Source of the DNA: Rhodanobacter thiooxydans
Lineage (GTDB): Bacteria > Pseudomonadota > Gammaproteobacteria > Xanthomonadales > Rhodanobacteraceae
DNA length: 64,000 nucleotides
Direction: 5' to 3'
NCBI RefSeq assembly: GCF_021545845.1
Contig: NZ_CP088923.1
Span: 1,984,001 to 2,048,000 of the forward strand
In this document: positions 19,466 through 29,811 of the stretch, one piece after another
How positions within the stretch are numbered: the stretch's first letter is position 1
Layout: every line of letters begins with the position of its first letter
The notes under the pieces: generated by a model
Databases searched by the model: none
The model's input: the letters and a program-made list of their open reading frames with translations, nothing else
Told to the model about the DNA's origin: nothing
Program-made: the position numbers and the translations under genes

Positions 19466-20035
19466 ATGAAAGCCACCGGACATTACGAGCAGGTCAGGAA
19501 CGTCGATCCCCTCGTCGTACTCACCGAGCACACCCGCCAGCACATCGACCACTGGGTGGCCAAGTTTCCGCCCGACCGCAAGCGCTCGGCGCTGATCCAG
19601 GCGCTGTTCGGCGCGCAGGAGCAGAACAAGGGCTTCCTCACCGACGAGCTGATCGCCGCGGTGGCGAAGTACCTCGACCTGCCGGCGATCTGGGCGTACG
19701 AGGTGGCCAGCTTCTACTCGATGCTGGAGACCAAGCCGGTGGCCCGCAACAACGTGGCGATCTGCACCAACATCTCGTGTTGGCTCAACGGCGCCGATGA
19801 CCTGGTGCGCCATTGCGAGGAGAAGCTGGGTATCAAGCTGGGCGAAAGCACGCCGGATGGTCGCGTCTACCTGAAGCAGGAAGAGGAATGCATCGCGGCC
19901 TGCGTCTACGCGCCGGCGATGACGGTGAACGGGCATTACCACGAGCACCTCACCATCGAGAAGCTCGATGCGATCCTCGATGGCCTGAGCATCGAAGGCC
20001 CCGCACACGCCCACGACGCCGAGGGGAAGCACTGA
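19466..20035 (+). CDS. nuoE: NADH-quinone oxidoreductase subunit E
   Basis: 24-kDa thioredoxin-like subunit with binuclear cluster N1a. 189 residues. The ligands are visible as CTNISCWLNG (C-x4-C) and EEECIAACVYAP (C-x3-C). The start MKATGHYEQV lies directly after the repeat element, which supplies GGAG of CCCGGAGTTC as ribosome binding site. Its stop overlaps the nuoF start (TGATG). Confidence 0.94.
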   Translation: MKATGHYEQVRNVDPLVVLTEHTRQHIDHWVAKFPPDRKRSALIQALFGAQEQNKGFLTDELIAAVAKYLDLPAIWAYEVASFYSMLETKPVARNNVAICTNISCWLNGADDLVRHCEEKLGIKLGESTPDGRVYLKQEEECIAACVYAPAMTVNGHYHEHLTIEKLDAILDGLSIEGPAHAHDAEGKH

Positions 20036-21345
20036 TGGCCGTCGGACCCGCTCCGCAGGAACACCAGGTTGTCTACACCACGCTGCATTTCGACACGCCG
20101 TGGTCGATGGAAAGCTACGAGAAGGTCGATGGCTACAAGGCGTGGCGGAAGATCCTCGCCGAGAAGCCCGATCCGGCCTCGCTGGTCGAGGAGATCAAGA
20201 AATCCAGCCTGCGCGGTCGCGGCGGCGCGGGTTTCCCGACCGGCCTGAAGTGGTCCTTCATGCCGAAGGGCGACATGCAAAAATACATCCTGTGCAACTC
20301 GGACGAGTCCGAGCCGGGCACGGCCAAGGATCGCGACATCCTGCGCTACAACCCGCACGCGGTGGTCGAAGGTCTGGCCATCGCCTGCTATTGCACCGGT
20401 TCCACGGTGGCCTACAACTACCTGCGCGGTGAATTCCACCACGAGCCGTTCGAGCACTTCGAGGCGGCGCTGAAGGAGGCCTACGCGGCCGGCTTGCTGG
20501 GCAAGAACATCGGCGGCAGCGGCATCAACGTGGACATCTACGCCGCGCTGGGCGCCGGTGCCTACATCTGCGGCGAGGAAACCGCGCTGATGGAATCGCT
20601 GGAAGGCAAGAAGGGCTGGCCGCGCTTCAAGCCGCCGTTCCCGGCCAACTTCGGCCTGTACGGCAAGCCCACCACGATCAACAACACCGAGACCTACGCC
20701 TCGGTGCCGGCGATCCTGCGCAACGGCGCCGACTGGTTCCTCAACCTGGGCAAGCCGAACAACGGCGGCCCGAAGATCTTCTCGGTATCCGGCCACGTCA
20801 ACCGCCCGGGCAATTTCGAGATCCGCCTGGGCACGCCGTTCGCGGACCTGCTGGAGATGGCCGGCGGCGTGCGCAACGGGCACAAGCTCAAGGCGGTGAT
20901 CCCGGGCGGTACTTCGATGAAGGTGCTGCCGGCCGAGGTGATGATGGCCTGCACGATGGACTACGACTCGATCCAGAAGGCTGGTTCGGGCCTGGGCTCG
21001 GGTGCGGTGATCGTGATGGACGAGACCACCTGCATGGTGCGGGCCTGCGAGCGCATCAGCCAGTTCTACCACATGGAATCCTGCGGTCAGTGCACGCCGT
21101 GCCGCGAGGGCACTGGCTGGATGCATCGCGTGCTCACCCGCATCGTCGCCGGCAAGGGCGTGCCGGACGACCTGCATCGCCTGAAGGCGGTGGCCGGTCA
21201 GATCGAGGGTCACACCATCTGCGCGTTCGGCGAGGCGGCGGCATGGCCGGTGCAGGCCTTCCTGCACCACTACTGGCACGAATTCGAATACTACGTCGAG
21301 CACGGTCGCTCCATGGTCGACGACAAGCTTGGAGCCGCCGCATGA
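20035..21345 (+). CDS. nuoF: NADH-quinone oxidoreductase subunit F
   Basis: 51-kDa subunit that binds NADH and FMN and holds cluster N3. 436 residues. Motifs are RGRGGAGFPTGLKW (nucleotide binding), CNSDESEPGTAKDR (FMN), and the N3 ligands ESCGQCTPCREG with the fourth cysteine in HTICAFGEAA. Coupled to nuoE and nuoG by overlapping start and stop codons. Confidence 0.96.
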   Translation: MAVGPAPQEHQVVYTTLHFDTPWSMESYEKVDGYKAWRKILAEKPDPASLVEEIKKSSLRGRGGAGFPTGLKWSFMPKGDMQKYILCNSDESEPGTAKDRDILRYNPHAVVEGLAIACYCTGSTVAYNYLRGEFHHEPFEHFEAALKEAYAAGLLGKNIGGSGINVDIYAALGAGAYICGEETALMESLEGKKGWPRFKPPFPANFGLYGKPTTINNTETYASVPAILRNGADWFLNLGKPNNGGPKIFSVSGHVNRPGNFEIRLGTPFADLLEMAGGVRNGHKLKAVIPGGTSMKVLPAEVMMACTMDYDSIQKAGSGLGSGAVIVMDETTCMVRACERISQFYHMESCGQCTPCREGTGWMHRVLTRIVAGKGVPDDLHRLKAVAGQIEGHTICAFGEAAAWPVQAFLHHYWHEFEYYVEHGRSMVDDKLGAAA

Positions 21346-23669
21346 GCGCGCAGCCAACCCAGAACACCGCGCCGAACCTGGTCAACATCGAGGTCGACGG
21401 CAAGCCGATCCAGGTGCCCAAGGGCTCGATGATCATCGAGGCCACCGACAAGGCCGGCATTCCGATCCCGCGTTTCTGCTACCACCGCAAGCTGCCGGTC
21501 GCGGCGAGCTGCCGGCAGTGCCTGGTCGAGGTGGAGATGGGCGGGCGCCCCATGCCCAAGCCGCAGCCGGCCTGCGCCACGCCGGTGGCCGAAGGCATGA
21601 AGGTGCTCACCCGTTCGGACAAGGCGCTGCACGCGCAGCGCAACGTGATGGAGTTCCTGCTCATCAACCACCCGATGGACTGCCCGATCTGCGATCAGGG
21701 CGGCGAGTGCGAGCTGCAGGACATGGCGCTGGGTTACGGTCGCAGCGTGTCGCGCTTCACCGAGCGCAAACGCACCATCGCCGACGAGGACATCGGCCCG
21801 CTGGTCGCCACCGAGATGACGCGCTGCATCCACTGCACGCGCTGCGTGCGCTTCATCAGCGAGATCGCCGGCACCTACGAGTTCGGCAGCATGGATCGCG
21901 GCGACCGCCACGTGATCGGCACCTACATCGGCAAGAACGTCGAGAGTGAGCTGTCCGGCAACATCATCGACGTGTGCCCGGTGGGTGCGCTCACCAACAA
22001 GCCGTTTCAGTTCAAGGCGCGCGCCTGGGAGATGGTCGCCAAGCCGTCGATCGGCTACCACGACGCGCTGGGCTCCAACCTGTGGCTGCACACCCGCCGC
22101 GGCGAAGTGCTGCGCACGGTGCCGCGCGACAACGAGGCGGTCAACGAGTGCTGGCTGTCCGACCGCGACCGCTACAGCCATCAGGGCATGTATGCCGCCG
22201 ACCGTGTCAGCGCTCCGGAAGTGAAGCGCAACGGCCAGTGGCAGGCGACCACCTGGGAAGACGCGCTGCAGTTCGCCGGCGAGGCATTGAAGAGGGTGCC
22301 TGGCAGCGAGCTCGGTATCCTGCTGCACCCGGCCACCTCGAACGAGGAAGGCGACCTGCTGATGCGGCTGGCCCGCGGCCTGGGCAGCGCGCACGTCGAC
22401 CATCGCCTGCGCCAGCTCGACTTCGCCGACAACGCCGTGGCGCAGTCGTTCGCGTTGCCGGTGGCCGAGGTAGAACAGGTCCGGGCGGCGCTGCTGATCG
22501 GTTCCGACCTGCGCTATGAGGTGCCGCTGCTGAACCACCGCCTGCACCAGGCGACCAAGAAGGGCGCCAAGGTCTACGCGGTCAATCCGGCACACTTCGA
22601 TTTCAACTACACGCTGGCCGGCGAGGCAGTGGTGGCGCCTCAGGCCATGGTCGATGCGCTGCTGGCGCTGGCCAAGGCTGCCGTGGCTGCCGGTGCGAAT
22701 GCGCCGGCAGCACTGGCCGAGGCGATCGCGTCGGCGCAGAGCGATCAGGGCGACAGCGACGCGATCGCCGCACTGAAGTCGGACAAGGCCGTGGTGATCC
22801 TCGGCGAAGCCGCAGTGACCCATCCGCAGGCATCCTGGCTGCGCGCGATCGCCCGTTTCATCGCCGACGCCACCGATGCCGGTTACGACGAACTGCCGGT
22901 CGGCGCGAATGCCGTCGGCCTGGCACAGCTCGGCGTGGTGCCGGGCAACGGCGGGCTGGATGCGCAGGCGATGCTGGCGCAACCGCGCAAGAGCTACCTG
23001 CTGTACGGCGTCGAGCCGCCGCACGATTTCGCCGATGGCGGTGCGGCCTTGCGGGCGCTGCATGGCGCGGACCAGGTGGTGGCGTTCAGCGCCTATGCCA
23101 GCCCTTCGCTGCGCGAGGTGGCCGACGTGATCCTGCCGATTGCGCTGCTGCCGGAGATCGACGCGACCCTGGTCAACGTCGACGGGCTGGCCCAGGGTGT
23201 GGCGGCTGGGGCGAAGGCGCCAGGCGAGGCGCGACCGGGCTGGAAGGTCATGCGTGCCCTGGGCGGGGCGATGCAGTTGGCGGGTTTCGAGTTCGATGAC
23301 ATCGCCGGTTTGCGCGAAGGCATCAGCGCGCGCGCACAGGTGCCGCGCCAGGGCCTGTCGACGCGCGCCGCGCCCGCCGCGCTCACCCGGCTGGCCACCT
23401 GGCCGATCTACCGCCTCGATGCGGTGCTGCGCCGAGCCACGGCACTCAACGCCCACCCGCTCAATCGCGCGCCGGCGATCCGCCTCAACGAGGCCGAGGC
23501 CCGGCGGCAAGGCCTGGTCGCCGGCGCCCAGGCGACCATCGGCGCGGTGCAGTTGCCGGTGCTGGTCGACGCGGCCGTGCCCGACGGCGCCGTGTGGATC
23601 GAGGCAGCCCACGACCTTACCGCCACGCTGCCGCCGCACGGCGCAGCCATCACCTTGAGCAAGGCATAG
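21342..23669 (+). CDS. nuoG: NADH-quinone oxidoreductase subunit G
   Basis: Large iron-sulphur subunit, 775 residues. The N-terminal ferredoxin domain has N1b ligands ([15 protein letters not shown]), then the N5 His/Cys motif ([14 protein letters not shown]) and the N4 ligands ([10 protein letters not shown] and CPVGAL). Further on, where the extra N7 cluster of the Escherichia coli protein has its first three cysteines, this protein reads [13 protein letters not shown], so N7 is absent. The C-terminal half is the molybdopterin-oxidoreductase-like domain without a cofactor. Confidence 0.95.
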   Translation: MSAQPTQNTAPNLVNIEVDGKPIQVPKGSMIIEATDKAGIPIPRFCYHRKLPVAASCRQCLVEVEMGGRPMPKPQPACATPVAEGMKVLTRSDKALHAQRNVMEFLLINHPMDCPICDQGGECELQDMALGYGRSVSRFTERKRTIADEDIGPLVATEMTRCIHCTRCVRFISEIAGTYEFGSMDRGDRHVIGTYIGKNVESELSGNIIDVCPVGALTNKPFQFKARAWEMVAKPSIGYHDALGSNLWLHTRRGEVLRTVPRDNEAVNECWLSDRDRYSHQGMYAADRVSAPEVKRNGQWQATTWEDALQFAGEALKRVPGSELGILLHPATSNEEGDLLMRLARGLGSAHVDHRLRQLDFADNAVAQSFALPVAEVEQVRAALLIGSDLRYEVPLLNHRLHQATKKGAKVYAVNPAHFDFNYTLAGEAVVAPQAMVDALLALAKAAVAAGANAPAALAEAIASAQSDQGDSDAIAALKSDKAVVILGEAAVTHPQASWLRAIARFIADATDAGYDELPVGANAVGLAQLGVVPGNGGLDAQAMLAQPRKSYLLYGVEPPHDFADGGAALRALHGADQVVAFSAYASPSLREVADVILPIALLPEIDATLVNVDGLAQGVAAGAKAPGEARPGWKVMRALGGAMQLAGFEFDDIAGLREGISARAQVPRQGLSTRAAPAALTRLATWPIYRLDAVLRRATALNAHPLNRAPAIRLNEAEARRQGLVAGAQATIGAVQLPVLVDAAVPDGAVWIEAAHDLTATLPPHGAAITLSKA

Positions 23670-23674
23670 GCATC

Positions 23675-24727
23675 ATGGCTGATCAACTCATCAACCAGGT
23701 CGTGTGGCCGCTGATCTACATCCTGTGCATCGTGCTGCCGCTGGTGATCGCGGTGGCGATGTTCGTGTACTGGGAGCGCAAGGTCATCGGCTGGATGCAC
23801 GTGCGCCTGGGGCCGAACAAGATCGGCCCCGGCGGCGTGCTGCAGGCCTTCGCCGACGTGGTGAAGCTGCTGATCAAGGAAGTGATCCTGCCGACCAAGG
23901 CCAGCCGCTTCCTGTATTTCCTGGCGCCGTTGATCGGGTTGGTCCCCGCGCTGGCGGCCTGGGCGGTGATCCCGTTCAGCGGCAAGATGGTGTTGTCCAA
24001 CGCCAACGCGGGCATCCTCTACCTGCTGGCGATGACCTCGATGGGCGTCTACGGCATCATCATCGCCGGCTGGGCGTCCAACTCGCGCTATGCATTGCTG
24101 GGTGCCATGCGTTCGGCGGCCCAGGTGATCTCGTACGAACTGGCCATGGGTCTGTGCCTGGTCTGCGTGATGGTGCTGGCCGGCAGCCTCAACCTCAGCG
24201 AGATCGTCAACGCGCAGGCCGGCGGCAAGGGTCTGTTCGACTGGTTCTGGTTGCCGTTGCTGCCGGTCTTCGTAATCTATTTTGTCTCCGGCGTGGCCGA
24301 GACCAACCGCCTGCCGTTCGACATGGCCGAAGGTGAGTCGGAGATTGTCGCCGGCTTCCATGTGGAGTATTCCGGTTCGGCCTTCGCGCTGTTCTTCCTG
24401 GCCGAATACGCCAACATGATCCTGGTCAGCTTCCTGTCGGCGACCTTCTTCCTCGGCGGCTGGCTCAGCCCGCTGCAGGGCTGGATTTCCGCCGACGCGC
24501 CCGGCTGGATCAGCTGGCTGGGAGCCGGCAGCTTCGCCTGGCTGTTTATCAAGGCGTTCGTGATGTCGTTCTTCTTCCTGTGGTTCCGCGCCACGTTCCC
24601 GCGCTACCGCTACGACCAGATCATGCGCCTGGGCTGGAAGGTATTCATTCCCATTGGCATCGCCTGGGTGTTCGTCGCCGGCCTGTTGAAGTACTACGGC
24701 CTGGTCAGCACCGGGGTGGGAGCGTAA
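23675..24727 (+). CDS. nuoH: NADH-quinone oxidoreductase subunit H
   Basis: Membrane subunit at the junction with the peripheral arm, 350 residues with about eight helices. Conserved loops are [21 protein letters not shown] (N-terminal quinone channel region) and [27 protein letters not shown], the acidic loop linked to proton coupling. It is 5 bases after nuoG and 3 bases before nuoI. Confidence 0.96.
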   Translation: MADQLINQVVWPLIYILCIVLPLVIAVAMFVYWERKVIGWMHVRLGPNKIGPGGVLQAFADVVKLLIKEVILPTKASRFLYFLAPLIGLVPALAAWAVIPFSGKMVLSNANAGILYLLAMTSMGVYGIIIAGWASNSRYALLGAMRSAAQVISYELAMGLCLVCVMVLAGSLNLSEIVNAQAGGKGLFDWFWLPLLPVFVIYFVSGVAETNRLPFDMAEGESEIVAGFHVEYSGSAFALFFLAEYANMILVSFLSATFFLGGWLSPLQGWISADAPGWISWLGAGSFAWLFIKAFVMSFFFLWFRATFPRYRYDQIMRLGWKVFIPIGIAWVFVAGLLKYYGLVSTGVGA

Positions 24728-24730
24728 GCC

Positions 24731-25222
24731 ATGAACGTGATAACCCGTTATCTCAAGAGTCTGATGCTGGCCGAGCTGGTTGCCGGCATGGGCGTGACGA
24801 TCCGCTACATGTTCAAGCCCAAGTACACCATGCGCTACCCGATGGAGCACATTCCGAAGTCGAACCGTTTCCGCGGGCTGCATGCGCTGCGCCGCTATGC
24901 GAACGGCGAGGAGCGTTGCATCGCCTGCAAGCTGTGCGAGGCGGTCTGCCCGGCGCTGGCGATCACCATCGATTCGGCTCCGCGCGAATCCGACGGCCAG
25001 CGCCGCACCACGCGCTACGAGATCGACCTGTTCAAGTGCATCTACTGCGGTTTCTGCGAGGAGAGCTGCCCGGTCGACTCGATCGTCGAAACCTCGATCC
25101 ACGAATACCACTTCGAGAATCGCGGCGAGAACGTGGTGGACAAGCAGAAGCTGCTTGCCATCGGCGATCGCTTCGAACAGCAGATCGCTGCGGATCGTGC
25201 CCAAGATGCGCCGTACCGCTGA
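24731..25222 (+). CDS. nuoI: NADH-quinone oxidoreductase subunit I
   Basis: Peripheral subunit with two 4Fe-4S clusters (N6a and N6b), 163 residues. Both ferredoxin motifs are complete: [12 protein letters not shown] and [12 protein letters not shown]. The N-terminal amphipathic stretch suits membrane attachment. Confidence 0.96.
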   Translation: MNVITRYLKSLMLAELVAGMGVTIRYMFKPKYTMRYPMEHIPKSNRFRGLHALRRYANGEERCIACKLCEAVCPALAITIDSAPRESDGQRRTTRYEIDLFKCIYCGFCEESCPVDSIVETSIHEYHFENRGENVVDKQKLLAIGDRFEQQIAADRAQDAPYR

Positions 25223-25231
25223 GGCCCTTCG

Positions 25232-25885
25232 ATGAATCCCCAAACGCTGCAAATCATCTGCTTCTACGTCTTCAGCCTGGTCGCCGTGGCGGCCGCGCTT
25301 TCCGTGATCACGCTGAAGAACACCGTGCATGCCGTGCTCGCGCTGGTGCTCACCTTCTTCAGCGCCGCCTGCCTGTGGATATTGCTGGATGCCGAGTTTC
25401 TTGCGCTGGCGCTGGTGGTGGTCTACGTCGGCGCGGTGATGGTGTTGTTCCTGTTCGTGGTGATGATGCTCGACATCGACCTGGAGAAAATGCACGAGGG
25501 TTTCGTGAAGTTCCTGCCGGTCGGTGTGATCGTGGCCGTCGTCATGCTGGCCGAGATGCTCGGCCTGATCGGCGTGCGGGCCATGCATGCGCGCGATCTG
25601 GGTGCCGACCCGGCCGCGGTGGCCGGTGTGTCCAACACCGCGTGGCTGGGCCAGGCGTTGTACACGAAGTTCCTGCTGCCGTTCGAAGTGGCTGCGCTGG
25701 TGCTCACCGTAGGGCTGGTGGCGGCGGTGGCGCTGACTCTGCGCGAGCGCCGTGACGCGCGTTACGAATCCGCCAGCCGGCAAGTCAGGGTCGATCCGCG
25801 CGACCGCGTACGCATCGTCAAGATGGACGCCGTGCGCCAACCGCCAGCCGCCGACGAAGGCAGCGCAGGAGAATCCAAGCCATGA
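25232..25885 (+). CDS. nuoJ: NADH-quinone oxidoreductase subunit J
   Basis: Membrane subunit, 217 residues with five helices. The third helix has the family block [23 protein letters not shown] with the pi-bulge region involved in coupling. The C-terminal 45 residues are charged and less conserved. Overlaps nuoK by 4 bases. Confidence 0.94.
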   Translation: MNPQTLQIICFYVFSLVAVAAALSVITLKNTVHAVLALVLTFFSAACLWILLDAEFLALALVVVYVGAVMVLFLFVVMMLDIDLEKMHEGFVKFLPVGVIVAVVMLAEMLGLIGVRAMHARDLGADPAAVAGVSNTAWLGQALYTKFLLPFEVAALVLTVGLVAAVALTLRERRDARYESASRQVRVDPRDRVRIVKMDAVRQPPAADEGSAGESKP

Positions 25886-26187
25886 TCTCGCTCGCACACT
25901 ACATCGTGCTCGGCGCTGTGCTGTTTTGCATCGCCGTGGCCGGGCTGTTCATCAACCGCAAGAACGTGATCGTGCTGCTGATGTCGATCGAGCTGATGCT
26001 GCTTGCGGTCAACATGAATTTTGTCGCGTTCTCGCGCTTCCTGGGCGACGTGTCGGGGCAGGTGTTCGTGTTTTTCATCCTCACTGTGGCCGCGGCGGAA
26101 GCTGCCGTGGGCCTGGCGATCCTGGTCTTGCTGTTCCGTACGCGCAACACGATCAACATCGCCGACATCAACAGCATGAAGGGCTGA
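25882..26187 (+). CDS. nuoK: NADH-quinone oxidoreductase subunit K
   Basis: 101-residue three-helix membrane subunit. The two buried glutamates of the proton path are in [10 protein letters not shown] and [12 protein letters not shown]. Start ATGATC overlaps the nuoJ stop. Confidence 0.95.
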   Translation: MISLAHYIVLGAVLFCIAVAGLFINRKNVIVLLMSIELMLLAVNMNFVAFSRFLGDVSGQVFVFFILTVAAAEAAVGLAILVLLFRTRNTINIADINSMKG

Positions 26188-26191
26188 ACCC

Positions 26192-28279
26192 ATGGGTCTT
26201 TCCACGAGCGTCCTGTTGACCATCGCACTGGCGCCGCTGCTTGGTTCGCTGGTGGCCGGTTTCGTCAGCCCGTTCCTTGGCCGCGCGGGCCGCGCGGTCG
26301 CCCACAGCGTCACCATCGCGTGCATGATCGTATCGGTCGCGCTGTCCTTCCAGGTGCTGTACCAACTCACCCTGGGCGGTGCGGGCAACTACAACCAGAA
26401 CATCTACACCTGGTTCCAGATCGGGCAGGTCAACGCCAGCGTCGGCTTCATGGTGGACCGCCTCACCGCGATGATGCTGGTGGTGGTGGGCTTCGTCTCG
26501 CTGGTGGTGCACCTGTACACCATCGGCTACATGCGCGACGACCCGGGCTACACGCGCTTCTTCAGCTACATCTCGCTGTTCACCTTCTCGATGTTCATGC
26601 TGGTCATGAGCAACAACTTCCTGCAGCTGTTCTTCGGCTGGGAAGCGGTGGGCCTGGTGTCGTATCTGCTGATCGGCTTCTGGTACAAGCGGCCGACCGC
26701 GATCTTCGCCAACCTGAAGGCGTTCCTGGTCAACCGTGTGGGCGACTTCGGATTCCTGTTGGGCATCGCGGCGGTGCTGACCTTCCTGCACACGCTGGAC
26801 TATGCCAGTGCGTTCAGCGCGGCGCCGGGTCTGGCCGGCCAGACCCTACAGATCACCGCGAACACGCAATGGGATGCGGCGACCGTGATCTGCATCCTGC
26901 TGTTCGTCGGCGCGATGGGCAAGTCGGCGCAGGTGCCGCTGCACGTGTGGCTGCCCGACTCGATGGAGGGCCCGACGCCGATCTCCGCGCTGATCCACGC
27001 CGCGACGATGGTCACCGCCGGCATCTTCATGGTGGCGCGCATGTCGCCGCTGTTCGAGATGTCCTCGACCGCGCTGAGCTTCGTGCTGGTGATCGGTGCG
27101 ACCACCGCGTTGTTCACCGGCTTGATCGGCATCGTGCAGAACGACATCAAGCGGGTGATCGCGTATTCCACGCTGTCGCAGCTGGGCTACATGACGGTGG
27201 CACTGGGCGTGTCGATGTACTCCGGCGCGGTGTTCCACCTGATGACCCACGCGTTCTTCAAGGCGCTGCTATTCCTCGGTGCCGGCTCGGTGATCATCGC
27301 GATGCACCACGAGCAGGACATGCGCTACATGGGCGGCCTGCGCAAGTACATGCCGGTCACCTGGATCACCATGTGGATCGGTTCGCTGGCGCTGGTGGCG
27401 GTGCCGTTCACCTCGGGCTTCTACTCGAAGGACGCGATCATCGAGGCGGTCGGCCTGTCGCATCGCTGGGGTGCGAACTACGCCTACTTCTGCGTGATGG
27501 CCGGCGTGCTGGTGACGGGGCTGTACACATTCCGCCAGATGTACCTGACCTTCCATGGCAAGGAGCGCTTCACCGTCGTCGCCGCCCACGGCAACGATCA
27601 TGAGCTGGCTTCCAGCGACATCGTCTACGACGTGCACGTCTCGGCCGACTCGCACGAGGACGAGCACCACAGCGGTGGCCAGCCCGGCGTGCTGCATCAC
27701 CCGCCCAAGGAATCGCCGTGGGTGGTCACGCTGCCGCTGATCCTGCTGGCGATCCCGTCGCTGCTGATTGGTTACGTCACCGTGGGGCCGATGCTGTTCG
27801 GCAACTGGTTCGGCACTGCGATCCACGTGAACGAGGCCAACGACGTACTGGCCGAGCTCGGCCAGGAGTTCCACGGCGCGGCGACGATGGCCTTGCATGG
27901 CTTCACCCAGCTGCCGTTCCTGCTGGTGCTGGTGGCCTTCGTGATCTGCACTTACATCTACGTGTTCAATCCCGCGCTGGCCGATCGGATCAAGCGGGCG
28001 CTCATGCCGTTGTGGACGGTGCTCGACCGCAAGTACTGGGTGGATGAAGTGGAGTACGCGCTGTTCGCTAGCGGTGGGCAGAAAATGGGGCGCCTGTTCT
28101 GGAAGTTCAGTGACGCCGGCGTGATCGATGGCGTGGCGGTGAACGGGTCGGTGCGGCTGATCCATCGCGGCGCGGCGCTGATGCGGCGACTCCAGACCGG
28201 CTACCTGTACCACTACGCGTTCGCCATGATCATCGGCGTGATCGTGCTGTTTGGCGGCTATCGACTGTTCGGCAACTAG
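26192..28279 (+). CDS. nuoL: NADH-quinone oxidoreductase subunit L
   Basis: Antiporter-like proton-pumping subunit at the distal end of the membrane arm, 695 residues. Conserved blocks are FFGWEAVGLVSYLLIGFW (key glutamate) and AQVPLHVWLPDSMEGPTPISALIHAATMV (the lysine lies just before, in GAMGKSAQ). The C-terminal lateral helix region runs from about residue 560. A histidine-rich loop (about residues 480-510, with HEDEHHSGG and HHPPKE) lies between helices; whether it binds metal is unknown. It is 4 bases after nuoK. Confidence 0.96.
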   Translation: MGLSTSVLLTIALAPLLGSLVAGFVSPFLGRAGRAVAHSVTIACMIVSVALSFQVLYQLTLGGAGNYNQNIYTWFQIGQVNASVGFMVDRLTAMMLVVVGFVSLVVHLYTIGYMRDDPGYTRFFSYISLFTFSMFMLVMSNNFLQLFFGWEAVGLVSYLLIGFWYKRPTAIFANLKAFLVNRVGDFGFLLGIAAVLTFLHTLDYASAFSAAPGLAGQTLQITANTQWDAATVICILLFVGAMGKSAQVPLHVWLPDSMEGPTPISALIHAATMVTAGIFMVARMSPLFEMSSTALSFVLVIGATTALFTGLIGIVQNDIKRVIAYSTLSQLGYMTVALGVSMYSGAVFHLMTHAFFKALLFLGAGSVIIAMHHEQDMRYMGGLRKYMPVTWITMWIGSLALVAVPFTSGFYSKDAIIEAVGLSHRWGANYAYFCVMAGVLVTGLYTFRQMYLTFHGKERFTVVAAHGNDHELASSDIVYDVHVSADSHEDEHHSGGQPGVLHHPPKESPWVVTLPLILLAIPSLLIGYVTVGPMLFGNWFGTAIHVNEANDVLAELGQEFHGAATMALHGFTQLPFLLVLVAFVICTYIYVFNPALADRIKRALMPLWTVLDRKYWVDEVEYALFASGGQKMGRLFWKFSDAGVIDGVAVNGSVRLIHRGAALMRRLQTGYLYHYAFAMIIGVIVLFGGYRLFGN

Positions 28280-28293
28280 GGGAAGCAGGCTCC

Positions 28294-29799
28294 ATGTTCA
28301 CTCATCTTCTCAGTCTGCTGATCTGGCTGCCCATCGTCGGCGCGGTGCCGGTGCTGCTGGCCGGCTCGGCCCGGCCGATGCTGGCGCGCTGGCTGGCGTT
28401 GCTGATTACCATCGCGACCTTCGTGATCAGCCTGTGGCTGCTGCGCTACGACCCGAACGGGTCGGTGATGCAGATGCAGGAAACCCATGTCTGGATTGCT
28501 ACCTGGGGCGTGCATTTCACCTTGGCGGTGGACGGCATCTCTGTCGCATTGATCCTGATGACGACCTTCGTCGGCATCCTGGTCATCGGCGGGGCGTGGA
28601 AGGTCATCCAGAACCGGCCGCACCAGTACATGGCCTGCATGCTGCTGCTGGAGGGCCTGCTGATCGGTGTGTTCTGCGCCACCGACGCGCTGGTGTTCTA
28701 CGCCTTCTTCGAGGCGGTGCTGATCCCGATGTATATCCTGATCGGCATGTGGGGTGGCCCGAGGCGCGTATACGCGACGCTGAAGCTGTTCATCTACACG
28801 TTCACCGGTTCGGTGTTCATGCTGATTGCGCTGCTGTACCTGTATCAGAAGGCGCATACGTTCGACCTGGCGACGCTGGCCGCCCTGCCGCTGACCATGA
28901 AGGAGCAGGCGTGGCTGTTCTTCGGGTTCCTGATCGCCTTCGCGATCAAGGTGCCAATGGTGCCGGTGCACACCTGGCTGCCCGACGCCCACGTCGAGGC
29001 CCCCACCGGCGGCTCGGTGTGGCTGGCCGCGGTGATGCTGAAGATCGGCACCTACGGCATGGTGCGCTTCATCCTGCCGATCACCCCCGATGCCGGTGCG
29101 CACTTCGCGTGGATCGTGATCGTGCTCAGCTTGGTCGCCATCATCTACATCGGCTATGTCGCGCTGGTGCAGGAGGACATGAAGAAGCTGGTGGCCTATT
29201 CGTCCGTGGCGCACATGGGCTTCGTCACCCTGGGCATCTTCATGGCGTTCATGCTGGTGCGCGAAGGCGGCAACACCGAGATGGCCAGTCTGGGCATGCA
29301 GGGTGCGATGGTGCAGATGATCTCGCACGGTTTCGTCTCCGGCGCCATGTTCACCTGCATCGGCGTGATGTACGACCGTACCCACACGCGCCAGATCAAG
29401 GATTACGGCGGTGTCATCAACATGATGCCGTGGTTCGGCTTCTTCTACGTGTTGTTCGCGATGGCGAACTGCGGCCTGCCTGGCACCAGTGGTTTCGTCG
29501 GCGAGTTCATGGTGATCCTGGCCAGCTTCAGCGCCAGTCCGTGGATCGCGTTGTTTGCCACCTTCACCCTGATCATCGGCGCCGGCTACACCTTGTGGTT
29601 GGTCAAGCGCGTGCTGTGGGGACCGGTGACCACCGAACACGTCAGACACATGACGCCGATGACCGCGCGGGAAACCTGGGTGCTGATCGGCTTTGCCGTT
29701 GCGGTCCTGATCATCGGCGTGTGGCCGCAGCCGCTGGTCCACCTGATGGACAGCTCGGTGGCGCACCTGGTGCAGCAACTTGCCGTCCACAAGATCTGA
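28294..29799 (+). CDS. nuoM: NADH-quinone oxidoreductase subunit M
   Basis: Second antiporter-like subunit, 501 residues, about fourteen helices. The glutamate of helix 5 is in FYAFFEAVLIPMYILIG and the lysine of helix 7 in AFAIKVPMVPVHTWLPDAHVEAPTGGS. All key charged residues appear present. It lies 14 bases after nuoL, with GGGGAAGCAGG as ribosome binding site. Confidence 0.96.
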   Translation: MFTHLLSLLIWLPIVGAVPVLLAGSARPMLARWLALLITIATFVISLWLLRYDPNGSVMQMQETHVWIATWGVHFTLAVDGISVALILMTTFVGILVIGGAWKVIQNRPHQYMACMLLLEGLLIGVFCATDALVFYAFFEAVLIPMYILIGMWGGPRRVYATLKLFIYTFTGSVFMLIALLYLYQKAHTFDLATLAALPLTMKEQAWLFFGFLIAFAIKVPMVPVHTWLPDAHVEAPTGGSVWLAAVMLKIGTYGMVRFILPITPDAGAHFAWIVIVLSLVAIIYIGYVALVQEDMKKLVAYSSVAHMGFVTLGIFMAFMLVREGGNTEMASLGMQGAMVQMISHGFVSGAMFTCIGVMYDRTHTRQIKDYGGVINMMPWFGFFYVLFAMANCGLPGTSGFVGEFMVILASFSASPWIALFATFTLIIGAGYTLWLVKRVLWGPVTTEHVRHMTPMTARETWVLIGFAVAVLIIGVWPQPLVHLMDSSVAHLVQQLAVHKI

Positions 29800-29811
29800 G
29801 CAGAAGCGAAC

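Noticed and set aside
27600..27720. Histidine-rich loop in NuoL as a metal site
   Set aside because: Loop regions of NuoL vary and no defined metal-binding arrangement is visible; noted in the gene entry only.
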